Shown piece after piece: positions 9,399 through 18,185 of a stretch of 24,718 nucleotides of DNA. Position 1 is the first letter of the stretch. Every line of letters begins with the position of its first letter. The stretch is taken from assembly GCA_003427395.1 (NCBI GenBank), contig BFEA01000070.1, positions 3,838,737 through 3,863,454 of the forward strand. The letters run 5' to 3'. Origin of the DNA: Chara braunii. Lineage: Eukaryota; Streptophyta; Charophyceae; Charales; Characeae. A program made the position numbers and the translations under genes. Under the pieces are notes generated by a model that was not told where the DNA came from, made no database searches, and saw nothing but the letters and a program-made list of their open reading frames with translations.

Positions 9399-10184
9399 AT
9401 GCCTTACGCAGAGCAAGTTTCCAGGGTCGAAGCACCAGTTAGAAACGATAATGGGCTAAAAATGACACTTCCAAAAGAAAAAAGCAGAGCGGAACTTGGC
9501 GAATCATGGTGGGGCCGCTCGTTAGGAAACGAGGCATTTATGTGGGTGGAAACAAGTTGGAGTTCAGTAGAGGGATGGCGTAGTGTGAGGGTCACCCTCT
9601 ACCTGGCTACCCGTCTCTGGAATGATTATGAATCGAGCCATGATCAAGGAGAAGAAGAATATATGATGCTACTTACAGCAAGGGCAGAGGCGACACTCAA
9701 CATGTGGAGCCGGGAAGGTCCATGGAGGGACATAAGAGGAGTTATAACGGAAATTAAAATGCTTCCGGCCAAAGATTTTACTCTTCCGATCCGTTACCTT
9801 AGAACCATGCTCCCATATTTCATTGTCAATGAGGTGTTTTCTGGTCAGGGAAGAGTGGAGATGGCCGCTGAAGCAGCGCTGAAATTACCTAATAGAGGAT
9901 ATGATTTCTCCACCCCGCACATGATTTAATGCCTTTACCTGGAAATGGGCTCCGAGCTCACCATGAGTGATTTGAGCAACATACTGTCCATCGTAAACAC
10001 ATACGCTAGAGTCTATTTTATGGAAGAAAGATTTGGGTACTGGGAGAAATTGAAAGAGAAAGTTCGCTGCGGGATTTGCATGGATGGTATTCCTATCATG
10101 TTTGGGTTAGTCTATAACTTATGGTCTGGGGACTGGGTGACGGAAGATAAAATGGAAGAAGAAGAGAGAGGGTTTATATTCTAA
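9399..10184 (+). pseudogene. Unrecognised retroelement ORF, copy 1 (one internal stop)
   Basis: Continuous in one frame from MPYAEQVSRVEAPVRN to ERGFIF except for a TAA at 9927-9929. Identifiable blocks are SWWGRSLG, VRVTLYLATRLWNDYE, LPIRYLRTMLPYFIVNEVF, then CLYLEMGSEL, ARVYFMEERFGYWEKLKEK and SGDWVTEDKMEEEE. Copy 2 (10460-11190) has the same blocks in the same order; where this copy has the TAA, copy 2 has Tyr, so the stop is a lesion. There are no motifs of capsid, protease or polymerase. Its position between the leader and Gag suggests an element-encoded accessory protein or an N-terminal Gag part. Function unknown. Confidence 0.6.
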
Positions 10185-10459
10185 ATGAGATGGACACTGA
10201 GACATGAGTGGTGAGAAGGGAAAAGGGAGGTGAAGAAAGACGTTGCTTGCTTGAACTTGAAGGGAGAAAAGAGTGGGATGAAGAAGGGAAAAAAATGTAA
10301 TGAGAGGGCAGAGGAAAACCTCCTGAGTAGGATTAAGAAAAATGGGAGAAAATTTAAAATAAGGGGGTATGTCATCACAAAGTTGGACTTACGCATAAGT
10401 CTTGTGTGCCTTTTGCCTCTTTCTTCTACACTACACAGACTGCCAGAAAATCACTCAAG
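10185..10459 (+). other. Spacer between the two ORF copies
   Basis: A/G-rich sequence with Lys/Arg/Glu-rich frames (KKGKKCNERAEEN) that may be the decayed C-terminal part of copy 1. No domain recognised. Confidence 0.4.
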
Positions 10460-11190
10460 ATGTCGTACGCTACTCAGGGACTTGGGATTGAGCTGCCCAT
10501 CCGTACTAGGCTGGGTTTAAGGATGTCGTTGCCCCAGGGGCTAAGCATGAAAGAGGAGGAGATCACCTAGTGGTGGGGAGCCCCGATTGGACCGAGAGAG
10601 TATAATAGTTCGGGCAACCCTTTACCTCTCGTCGGACTTATGGAGAATGCACGGCGTGGATTTGGCAATAAGACATAGTCAGCCATTATCCAGGTATCTC
10701 CTGACTACATGAGCAATCCTCGAGGACAAGATTAAAGAGGAAAGGTGGGGGGAATTCTGACCGATTATACCAATGGTAGAAGCAAGATGGGCGTCGGACT
10801 TTGTCTACCCCACCCACTACGTAAAGGCTACCCTGCCGGACTTCATTATTAATGAAATATTTCACAACCATGCTAATGTAGAACAAGCGGCCTGGCCGTC
10901 GTAGCCGTGCCTCTGGGGAGATGCGAATTTTTTACGCCCCGAGTTTTTTATTGCCTGTATTTGGAGATGGGACTAGATTTGGTCGACAACGATTTTGAGG
11001 AAGTCCTGTCTGCGGTAGATGCGTATGTTCGTGTCCACCATATGAAACCAAGACAAACTTATTGGAAGAAGCTTAAGGCCGAAATGAAGATCAGGGCTTG
11101 CATTTTTGGTATCCTATAATGTTCGGAATGGGGTATGATTCCTGGACGGGGGATTGGTTGACTGCAGAAGAAATTGGAAGGGTGGATTGG
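10460..11190 (+). pseudogene. Unrecognised retroelement ORF, copy 2 (several frameshifts and stops)
   Basis: Tandem paralogue of the ORF at 9399-10184. It starts with ATG at 10460 (MSYATQGLGIELPIRTR against MPYAEQVSRVEAPVRN). Matching blocks: WWGAPIGPREY, VRATLYLSSDLW, PTHYVKATLPDFIINEIF, FYCLYLEMGLDL, YVRVHHMKPRQTYWKKLKAEMK, SWTGDWLT. The blocks lie in different frames, with a TAG before WWG and at least four frameshifts. The divergence (roughly half of the residues differ) suggests an old duplication, not a recent slip. 11191-11538 is A/G-rich with no block I can assign. Confidence 0.6.
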
Positions 11191-11538
11191 TGAGCAAATC
11201 TGGAAGCTGAAAAGTAGAATCATGACCGTTTTAGCCATATCAGTCATCTCATTAGATTATAAGAATAGTAATTGAGACTCGCATAAATGAGGGAATTAGT
11301 GTATACCAGTTAATGTCAAGGAGGGAGGATAAGATGAGAATAAAAAGAAGGGAAAGTGTAAGATAGTTAGAGTCAAGGGCTGGATAGGGTTTTGTTAGCA
11401 CCTTGGGAAGGGTAAAGCATCCAAGGCCAAAACTAAAAAGAAAAGTAAGAAAACTGAGAGGTAATCTAAAAATCCATCGTCTCTGCATGTGTATGACAGA
11501 TTGACTGAGGACTGTGGGAAGATGGGAGATGCCAATGA

Positions 11539-12476
11539 AGGACAAAGTTTCATTACAGCCGCATAGATCATGCGGCTGCTGGAAAGAATAACTATCAAAA
11601 GATCGCAACTGAAATATTCTCTTTTCAAGGGGAACGGGTGTCCCACTGGTTAGAGTTACTGAAACAGGTCTTCAATCAGCTAATATCAGCTGAGAAGTTT
11701 GCCCAACTATATGAGTACGTGTGGTGGGAATGTCGCCCGAAAGTCGAAAATATCGTTGCGGAAGTCCAAGGGAGTTGGATCGAGTTCAAAAAGGGGATGC
11801 TGCGAAAGTACAAGTTAGGTGATGGGTTGTTAACGGTCGATCACCTGCACAACCTGAATAGAAATGACTTCACTACAATGGGGGCATTCGCAACGGCGTT
11901 TGAAAAGATGGCAGAAAGAGTTCCAGGGCTTTCCGAGGAAATGCAATGTGTTATTTTCTTATAAAACTTCTCAGGATATGAGGCAATGGAACTGGCACGG
12001 GGAGGTGCACCAGGTAAAAAAACATCCTCGGAGACAATAAAAAGAAATTTGGCATCTGGTGACTTGGACCAGGTGTTTCATCATCAGGTGAAAATGGAAA
12101 GGAAGAAAAGGAAGGACGTAAGTGCGATTCAGTGGGCAGACTTACCCTTAGGAGGGGTCTTGAGCAGTATGGTGGTTCAACTCAAGGAGATGAAGGAGTA
12201 GATGACGCCAGAGAAAGTAATGGCAGTTGGTCAAGCAACGAACAAAAGGAGATATGGGGAAGAGAATGCAGGAGACAAGGAAGAAGAGGAAGACAAGCCA
12301 GAACAGGTAACCAAGGCAAAAGCAGTCCAGAAGAAGACCAAGAACCAACCGACGGGAAAACAAGGAACTGGTAAAGCACAGAGCTCTCAACAGACTGGTG
12401 TGTCCGGCGTCACAGAAGCACAGACCCCCATCGCTCAACTCGCCCCATGGCCAGTTGTGGCTCCTATGGGGGCATG
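11539..12476 (+). pseudogene. gag: Gag, capsid-like region (two in-frame stops)
   Basis: One frame throughout, open from 11539. It contains IFSFQGERVSHWLELLKQVF, SWIEFKKGMLRKYKLGDG and FTTMGAFATAFEKMAERVPG, typical of the retrotransposon Gag capsid domain (Trp-rich, helical, around 130 residues). In-frame stops are a TAA at 11962-11964 and a TAG at 12199-12201. After the second stop it continues as a Lys/Glu/Gln-rich linker and ends at a TGA (12474-12476), near which the coding frame shifts to the Gly/Gln-rich segment. Capsid would form the cytoplasmic particle in which reverse transcription occurs. Confidence 0.75.
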
Positions 12477-12997
12477 ACCATGATTTTTTTCAGGGAATCA
12501 GTGGCTGGGGTTTGGACAGATGGGCCTGTATCCGAATCTGCCCTAAATGCAAGGAGTAGGAGGGAGACACAAGGACGAGGAACGAGCGAAGAATTACCGC
12601 AGCAAGCTCAGCAGACGCGCGGTAATCAAAACCAGAATCGGTTTCAAGGACAGGGACACGGTCAAGGACAGAGTAGAGGTAAAAGCGGAGGAAGAGGAAA
12701 TGGTCAAGGTGGAAGAGGATTTGGAGGAAGAGGACATGACGGACAAGGAAGGAGTTGGGGCAATCAAGGAGACCCTCAGTCAGGGAATGATAATCAAGTG
12801 AGCTTTAACCAGGTCGGTCAAGGATATAACCAAGGGTATGGTCAGGGCTATGGTCAAGGCTATAACCAAAATTATGGCCGAGGGTTTGGTAGGAGTGATG
12901 GACAATGGAATGGTCAGGGATACGGATGAGGTTGGATAGATTGTATTGAGTGCACCTGTACCCAATGTCAGATCAATGACATACCGTAAAGAGATGT
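12477..12997 (+). pseudogene. gag: Gag, nucleocapsid-like Gly/Gln/Arg-rich region and split CCHC knuckle
   Basis: In a new frame (open from about 12447) the sequence encodes many GQG, GRG, NQG and GYGQG repeats, an RNA-binding-type low-complexity tail, up to a TGA at 12927-12929. The same frame then gives Cys at 12957 and 12966 (C-X2-C). After a 1-nt deletion around 12978 the next frame gives His at 12980 and Cys at 12995 (H-X4-C). With the missing base the spacing is exactly C-X2-C-X4-H-X4-C, the retroviral zinc knuckle that binds genomic RNA. Confidence 0.65.
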
Positions 12998-13762
12998 CAT
13001 GTTAGAAAGATGAACGAAGAAGATGGGGTAATTATGTCCAGCATAGATGGAGATGTGTACGATAAGCGAGGCACTCTTATTGACCCAAACATTCCAGGAG
13101 GCACAAGGAAGGAGGCGCTAAGGGTTGCAGGGTTAGGACCCAGTGCCCCCTCTATGTTTCGAATCTAGCAGGAAAAGGAAGATTCCTTCATTAAGGTAGA
13201 AGATGTGACCGAGTTAGGGGAGAAACTGAAAAAGGGACTAAAGATAGGCCAGGAAGAAGAGGATGCTCCGTTGATCGAGCTTGAACCGAGAGAGCATGAA
13301 GTAGTCATGGAGTCAGCAAAAGATACCATAGAGAGGATGGAAGACCTGATAGGTAAGATAGGAAGGCTGAATACCCGAATGATGGGTATATGTGAGGAAG
13401 TCAAAATTACGGAGTTAAGAGCCCCGCACGTATTTACTATGGGTCAGGGAAGTGGGGAAGAAAGACCCCGAAAACCCAATCCAAGGGCGCTAAGGGCGAG
13501 TTTGGCGGCAGGACCCGAGGCAGCTTACCAAGCCCTTAGGAGTTCTTTGTCGTACACTGCTCGACGGACTAAAGGAAGCAATGCGACTAAGGAACAGGAG
13601 CCTGCTCCTCCTGGTGAACCCTCTATTGACATAGGCGAAGAGGAAGAGGATCAAGATGAACAACTGAGAGAAGAAGAGAGTAAGCAAGCTGAGCAGAGAG
13701 CCAAGAAGCGAAAGCAGGGGGGTAAGGAAAGAAAAAGGGAAGGTCGGAGAAAAGTCCAATAA
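12998..13762 (+). pseudogene. gag: Gag C-terminal charged, coiled-coil-like region (one internal stop)
   Basis: Continues the frame of the second half of the zinc knuckle. It holds a conserved-looking tail after the knuckle (DGDVYDKRGTLIDPNIPGGT), a TAG at 13166-13168, then a long Glu/Lys-rich helical stretch (TELGEKLKKGLKIGQEEEDA ... IERMEDLIGKIGRL), an Ala/Arg segment, an acidic run and a very basic end (KKRKQGGKERKREGRRKVQ). The protease frame overlaps its last codons in the next frame. Confidence 0.6.
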
Positions 13763-14717
13763 AAAGTGGAAGTATCAAACATCAATTGAAGAGGGGGTAA
13801 ACCTCGAAAATTTGGTAAACAAGCTTCTCGGCGGACATAACAAGCCGCTAAATTTGAAGGAGATTTTGGCAACAGCCCCTAAGCTCAGGGAATTAGTTAA
13901 GGCAAAACTGGCACGAAAGAGAATGACGACGGTAACAATGGGGGATTTGATCCCGAAGGAGGCAAACTGGACTGTCGCTGGGAACAAGATGGATTGAAAA
14001 TTTGTAGGGACTGGTTCCATAGAAGTTAAAATCAGAGGAAGAGGATGCCCTGGAATGGTAGATGCCGGGGCGGAAATGAATATTATGAATTTAGAGACGG
14101 CTGAGAGATTGAGATTAGAAGTTGATAAAAGCGATTTCGGATTCCTCAATGGAGGCAGTGGGAAGTTGGGTTATATGGGTGTGGCCTCAAATGTTATTGT
14201 GGAAGTAGAGCGGATTAAGGTCTGTTCCTGCTTCTACATCATGCCGAGTCTGGATCTTCCCATATTATTAGGAAGATCCTTTTTGTCGAGGTCAGAAGCT
14301 CTCATCATGAATAAACATGATGAAATTATGTACGTAATATTGTGCGACCCAGTATGTGGGAATTTCGAAGTACTCACATGTAAGAATACGGGACCCCACT
14401 GTTCGAAGAATTGCCTCTACGCAGTATCTTATACGTTTGAAGAGTCTGAGGACAGAAGAAGAGAAATAGAGTGGGGATCAGACGAGGAAGAAAAAGAGGA
14501 AGAGGACGAGGGACTGGTTCTGAGCTTGACTAATATAGACCAGGCAATGTGCATGGTCTCAACCTATGGGATGGCCGATCAAGAAGCCATCATGGTCTTG
14601 GCTGATAGACTGGGTGAATATCCCGAAGGAGGAAGAATGAAATTAGTATATAGACCACCCCCGCGAGATGTAAAAATGCAGGGATCATATGCCCAATCAA
14701 GCGGTCAACATTTTTGA
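13763..14717 (+). pseudogene. pol: Pol: aspartic protease region (DAG active site, one in-frame stop)
   Basis: Frame 3 carries a pre-protease segment (NKLLGGHNKPLNLKEILATA ... RKRM), a TGA at 13995-13997, and then the retropepsin fold: the catalytic loop reads VDAGAEMNIM with Asp at 14061, followed by a Gly-rich flap region (FLNGGSGKLGYMG) and LPILLGRSFL, the conserved ILGR/hydrophobic-Gly motif. Retropepsins normally have D-S/T-G; here the second residue is Ala. After the domain come an acidic linker (GSDEEEKEEEDEG) and a stop at 14715. A protease of this kind would cleave the Gag-Pol precursor in the particle. Confidence 0.75.
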
Positions 14718-14830
14718 GGGGTGGACTCAAGCAAGGAGGCAAAATGAGGTACAAGACAGTAGACAAGAAGAGTCCTCCAGTCTCGGTTTTAGTAACGCAC
14801 GAAGAGAGTGTGTACTATGAGCATGAGAGG
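14718..14830 (+). pseudogene. pol: Pol: remnant of the protease-RT linker
   Basis: In frame 2, MRYKTVDKKSPPVSVLVTHE resembles the linker that precedes RT in many Ty3/Gypsy Pol proteins (KTV-KK-PV). It continues as EHERELIRQTKEKWDEEACR into the left arm of the palindrome. The normal linker is longer, so part seems lost or replaced. Confidence 0.5.
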
Positions 14831-14998
14831 GAATTGATAAGACAAACGAAAGAAAAGTGGGATGAAGAGGCATGCCGTATCAATGGGGAGACGGAAAATG
14901 ACCTGATTTGTCTTATCAATAATCAGGTCCTTTTCCGTCTCACCATTGGTACGGCATGCCTCTTCATCCCATTTTTCTTTCATTTGTCTTATCAATTC
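14831..14998 (+). repeat. Large inverted repeat: 78-bp arms, 12-bp loop
   Basis: 14831-14908 and 14921-14998 are reverse complements with 5 mismatches by my count (about 94 percent). A further partial copy of the right-arm sequence follows (14997-15022), and 15024-15044 returns to the plus orientation, repeating the left-arm segment 14861-14882. The insertion lies inside pol, between linker and RT, and its sequence is copied from the neighbouring coding sequence. It looks like template-switch or snap-back synthesis and not like a separate transposon. Confidence 0.9.
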
Positions 14999-15024
14999 CT
15001 TTTCCGTCTCCCCATTGATACGGG

Positions 15025-15858
15025 ATGAAGAGGTATGCCGTATCACACGTGGCTGGGTTTTCAAGTGGGCCATATGCCTCGTCATGGTTCTGCTTTATTA
15101 AACCAAACGGGGTACTCAGGTGGGTGCAAGACTTACAGAGACTAAATGTCGTGACTGTTAGGGATGCTGGAGGACTCCCTAACGCTGATCAACTTTCCGA
15201 AGCATGTGTAGGGAGGTCTATTATTTCTCTTATAGACCTCTACTTTGGTTATGACCAGTTTCCAGTTTATCCGGCCGATAGACCGATAACTGCGATGCAC
15301 ACTCCTAGGGGACTGATCCACATGAACGTAGCACCTCAAGGGTGGACTAATGCGGTAGCCATGGTCCAGAGGAGCATGGTCAGAGTAATGCAGCCGATTA
15401 GTCCACAGATCACTGAACCCTATATCGACGATATTGAGGTAAAAAGACCGATGATAAAGGATGAGCAAGAGGTTGCACATGGCATTCGAAAGTTCGTCTG
15501 GGATCATGTGAATGATCTCAGGAAGGTGCTTGATCTCTTGCAAGAACATAACCTCACGGCGAGCGGTGCAAAATCTAGACATTGCATGAGAGAGGCGATC
15601 ATTCTTGGGTTTGTATGTAATGAGCGGGGTCGTCGTCCGGATACCAAGAAAACAAACAAAATTCTTGAGTGGCCGACACTATTCAAAAATATAGGTGAGG
15701 TGAGGTGTTTTTTTGGGACATGTGGGTTCTGGAGGATATTTATTAAGAGGATTGCCGCAAAGACTAAGCACGTGAGGAAATTAGTAAGGAAGAATCAGGA
15801 ATGGGGAATGAGGAGAGAAGCAGGAGCAAGTGGTGAGAGACTTAAAGAAGGAATTTGA
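15025..15858 (+). pseudogene. pol: Pol: reverse transcriptase domain (N-terminal end disrupted)
   Basis: Frame 1 from about 15043. RT blocks in order: SSGPYASSWFCFIKPNG, LRWVQDLQRLN, VRDAGGLPNADQL, the first catalytic Asp in LIDLYFGYDQFPV (15235), the MHTPRGLIHMNVAPQGWTNA palm region, YIDD at 15421-15432 (second and third catalytic Asp intact), then the thumb/connection (NLTASGAKSRHCM, ILGFVCNERGRRPD, RCFFGTCGFWRIFIK). It is of Ty3/Gypsy type. The segment before 15043 is scrambled by the palindrome, and near 15813 the frame is lost. The domain would copy element RNA into DNA from the tRNA-Asp primer. Confidence 0.9.
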
Positions 15859-16368
15859 GCAAGGAGGTCTGATACTGGGGTTCCGGACTACGAGGCGATC
15901 TTAGAATGCCCTTTCATAATAGAAACTGATGCCGGACCCGTTGCCTTGCGAGGAGTCTTGATACAGGCGGATCATGAGGGTAAGGAAAAACCGTTGCGCT
16001 TTGAGAGTCGAACTCTCAATTCAACTGAAAGGAATTACTCTCAATTCAATAAGGAGGCCTTTACAGTATTACACTGCCTATGGATCTTCAGACATTATCT
16101 CTTTGGGAGAAGATTCATTCTAAGGGTAGATCCGACCGCCCTCATGTATTCTCTTAGGAACTTCTCACCAGCTGATTATACGGTCGTCAGGTGGCTCACC
16201 TACATCTGGATGTTCGATTTTCAGTTGGAGCACATTCCAGGGAATAAGAATAGAGCGGATGGGTTGAGCAGGATAAAGTGGGAGAAGCCTGGAGAGGCTA
16301 AGGAGGAGGCGCCGCCGGTAGATGGATTCTTGGAAGAAGATGACATGCAGCTCCACGTTAACGCATGA
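15859..16368 (+). pseudogene. pol: Pol: RNase H domain
   Basis: Same frame as RT, entered after the TGA at 15856-15858. The acidic residues expected for RNase H are all visible: Asp at 15928 (ETDAGPVALRGVL), Glu at 16054 (FNKEAFTVLHCLW), Asp at 16129 (LRVDPTALMYSL), Asp at 16258 (NRADGLSRI). The LEHIPGNKNRADGLSR block is diagnostic of Ty3/Gypsy RNase H. It ends with an acidic tail (DGFLEEDDMQLHV) and a TGA at 16366-16368. The domain degrades the RNA strand during reverse transcription. Confidence 0.9.
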
Positions 16369-16688
16369 GCCTTAAGAATCAATGATAATGAGGTCCGAGA
16401 GGGAAAACCTATGTGGATTGCACCAGCGACTTTTGTGAAGGATGAAAGGTTAGTATTAAAACCTTTCATCGAAGAGGACCCATGGGGAAAAAGAAGTGGG
16501 GAATGGATGGCAGAGTTAGCCTTGGCTTAGAGTTACAGATTGACAAAGGAACCAGTCACGATTGAGGCAGGAACAGCCAAGTGAATCGACATTTATTGAC
16601 GGTAGGAAGAGTGCATTACCTTGTGAACTCCCTCCTATAAATCCGGAACGAAGAAGAAAGAAGGACGGTAAAGGCGGATGAGATAATA
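16369..16688 (+). pseudogene. pol: Pol: decayed RNase H-integrase linker
   Basis: Coding traces shift from frame 1 (MWIAPATFVKDERLVLKPFI, GEWMAELALA) to frame 2 (STFIDGRKSALPCELPPINP) and then to the frame 3 start of the integrase region, with several stops. Low-conservation linker. Confidence 0.5.
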
Positions 16689-18035
16689 TTGAGAGATGAC
16701 TACGAATTTGATGAAGAAATGGAGGGAGAGGAATATGAGCAAGGTGAAATCTCGGAAGATTTCCGGGAAGAAGAGTACGATGGGTTCCATCTAGAAATGA
16801 GGCTTCTTCTCTCATGCGACAAGCGAGAAAGGGAAGTTGGTGAGAAAACTCTCCGCATGAGGGACCATTACGTAGTAAGGGGTGACCATCTCTTCATCAG
16901 GGATAAAAGAGGACCTCCTAGGAGGGTTATATGTGGCAGAAATTGGCAGATTGATGTCATAGCGGCCCTCCATGATAGACCTGTCGGTGGTCACAGGGGT
17001 TTTGCCGCTACCCTCAAGAAGGTGACTGAGCTGTACTTTTGGGAAGGCATGTACGGGATGGTTATAAAGTACTGTGAGTTATGTGTGTCGTGCCAGGTCA
17101 GATCGCCGATCAGGTATAAAGAACCTCTTCATCCAAGGTATATCAAGAATGTGGGGGCAGTTGTCCACTTGAATTTGCTAGTGATACCACTGGGGCTTGG
17201 CGGATATAATTACATCTTTGATGCCAGAGACAACCTCACAGGATTTGTTGATGGAAAGGTCACCTAGACCAAGCCTCGGGCAGTCTTGGCCGAGTGCATC
17301 AAAGAATATTACCTCCGGTATCCTTTCGTAGTGGAGTTCACAATGGATAGAGGGTCGGAATTCACAGGTGGGGAAGTTATGGAGTTATTGGATGATCTCG
17401 GAGTAATCACCAAGTACACCACCAGAGCACATCCTCAGGCTAACGTATCGGTAGAGAGAGAGCACAACACCATCACCAACTTATTGGCAAAATAGACAGC
17501 GCGAAAACCAAACTTGTGGCCTAGGTTCCTACGGACTGTATTCTTCGTCGAAAACATTACTGTCAGGAGGACCACGGGGTACGCTCCTGCGACTCTATGG
17601 TATGGAAGGCACGCCACTTTCCCAATAGAAGGCTTCCTAAAGACCTGGCGGAGGCAGGATCTTGAAAACGATCTGCCGCTTGAAGAATTGCTTGACATCT
17701 GAGCCAGACAGATCAGTGTCACAGAGGAAGGGATCTAGGAAGCAGTCGAGAAAGTGGTTGACAGTCGGGGAAAAGACAAGGAAAGATGGGACCGGCTTTC
17801 TTGCGTATGAACTGAACCATTGGCAACCGGGGACGTGGTACTACTGTATGACTCATCCTTGGAGAAACAATGGTAAAGAAAATTGGATAAGAGATGGCTG
17901 AGGTCGTACAAGGTTCGACGTCAAGGGAATCACGGGGCGTATGAGCTGGAGGAAATGGATGGAACACCAAGGCGAGACTGGGTATCCGGATCAAGGTTGA
18001 AGAAATTCAGGATAAGGGATGAGGTGAGTCGGTAA
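16689..18035 (+). pseudogene. pol: Pol: integrase (six in-frame stops, first catalytic Asp is Asn)
   Basis: A single frame (3) for 449 codons. Acidic lead (EMEGEEYEQGEISEDF), then the HHCC zinc domain: His 16971 and 16992, Cys 17073/17082 with an extra Cys at 17091. Catalytic core: HLNLLVIPLGLGGYNYIFDA, where the first acidic position (17172-17174) is AAT Asn; Asp at 17346 in FTMDRGSEFTGG; Glu at 17454 in HPQANVSVERE, exactly D-X35-E from the second Asp. The C-terminal part has RRTTGYAPATLWYGRH, GDVVLLYDSSLEKQW, KLDKRW and GAYELEEMDG...VSGSRLKKF, the usual Gypsy end module. In-frame stops: 17265, 17493, 17700, 17736, 17808, 17874; final TAA 18033. Inactive as written. Confidence 0.88.
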
Positions 18036-18185
18036 AAATATAAATCAATTTGATCCTCCCTAAAACACCTTGTGATTGCATCATTGCGAACTTGGTATTG
18101 TTACCCGGTTGCTAACACCCCTTTGCACCTGCCACTTTCCTCGTTCTTTTTTGTGGGCAGGCTTAATCCTGTAAAAGGAGCGGCG
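18036..18185 (+). promoter_or_regulatory. Probable splice acceptor region ahead of the 3' ORF
   Basis: Between pol and the last ORF lie CTAAC at 18112-18116 (branch-point-like), a pyrimidine-rich stretch with TTCCTCGTTCTTTTTT, and GGGCAG|G with AG at 18159-18160. The ATG of the next ORF follows 26 nt later (18186). The arrangement suggests that the 3' ORF is expressed from a spliced subgenomic RNA, as env-type ORFs of some plant Gypsy elements are thought to be. Confidence 0.5.

Noticed and set aside
14789-15085. Minus-strand frame with INGETEK and EEACR words
   Set aside because: It exists only because the palindrome places the forward coding sequence on the reverse strand.
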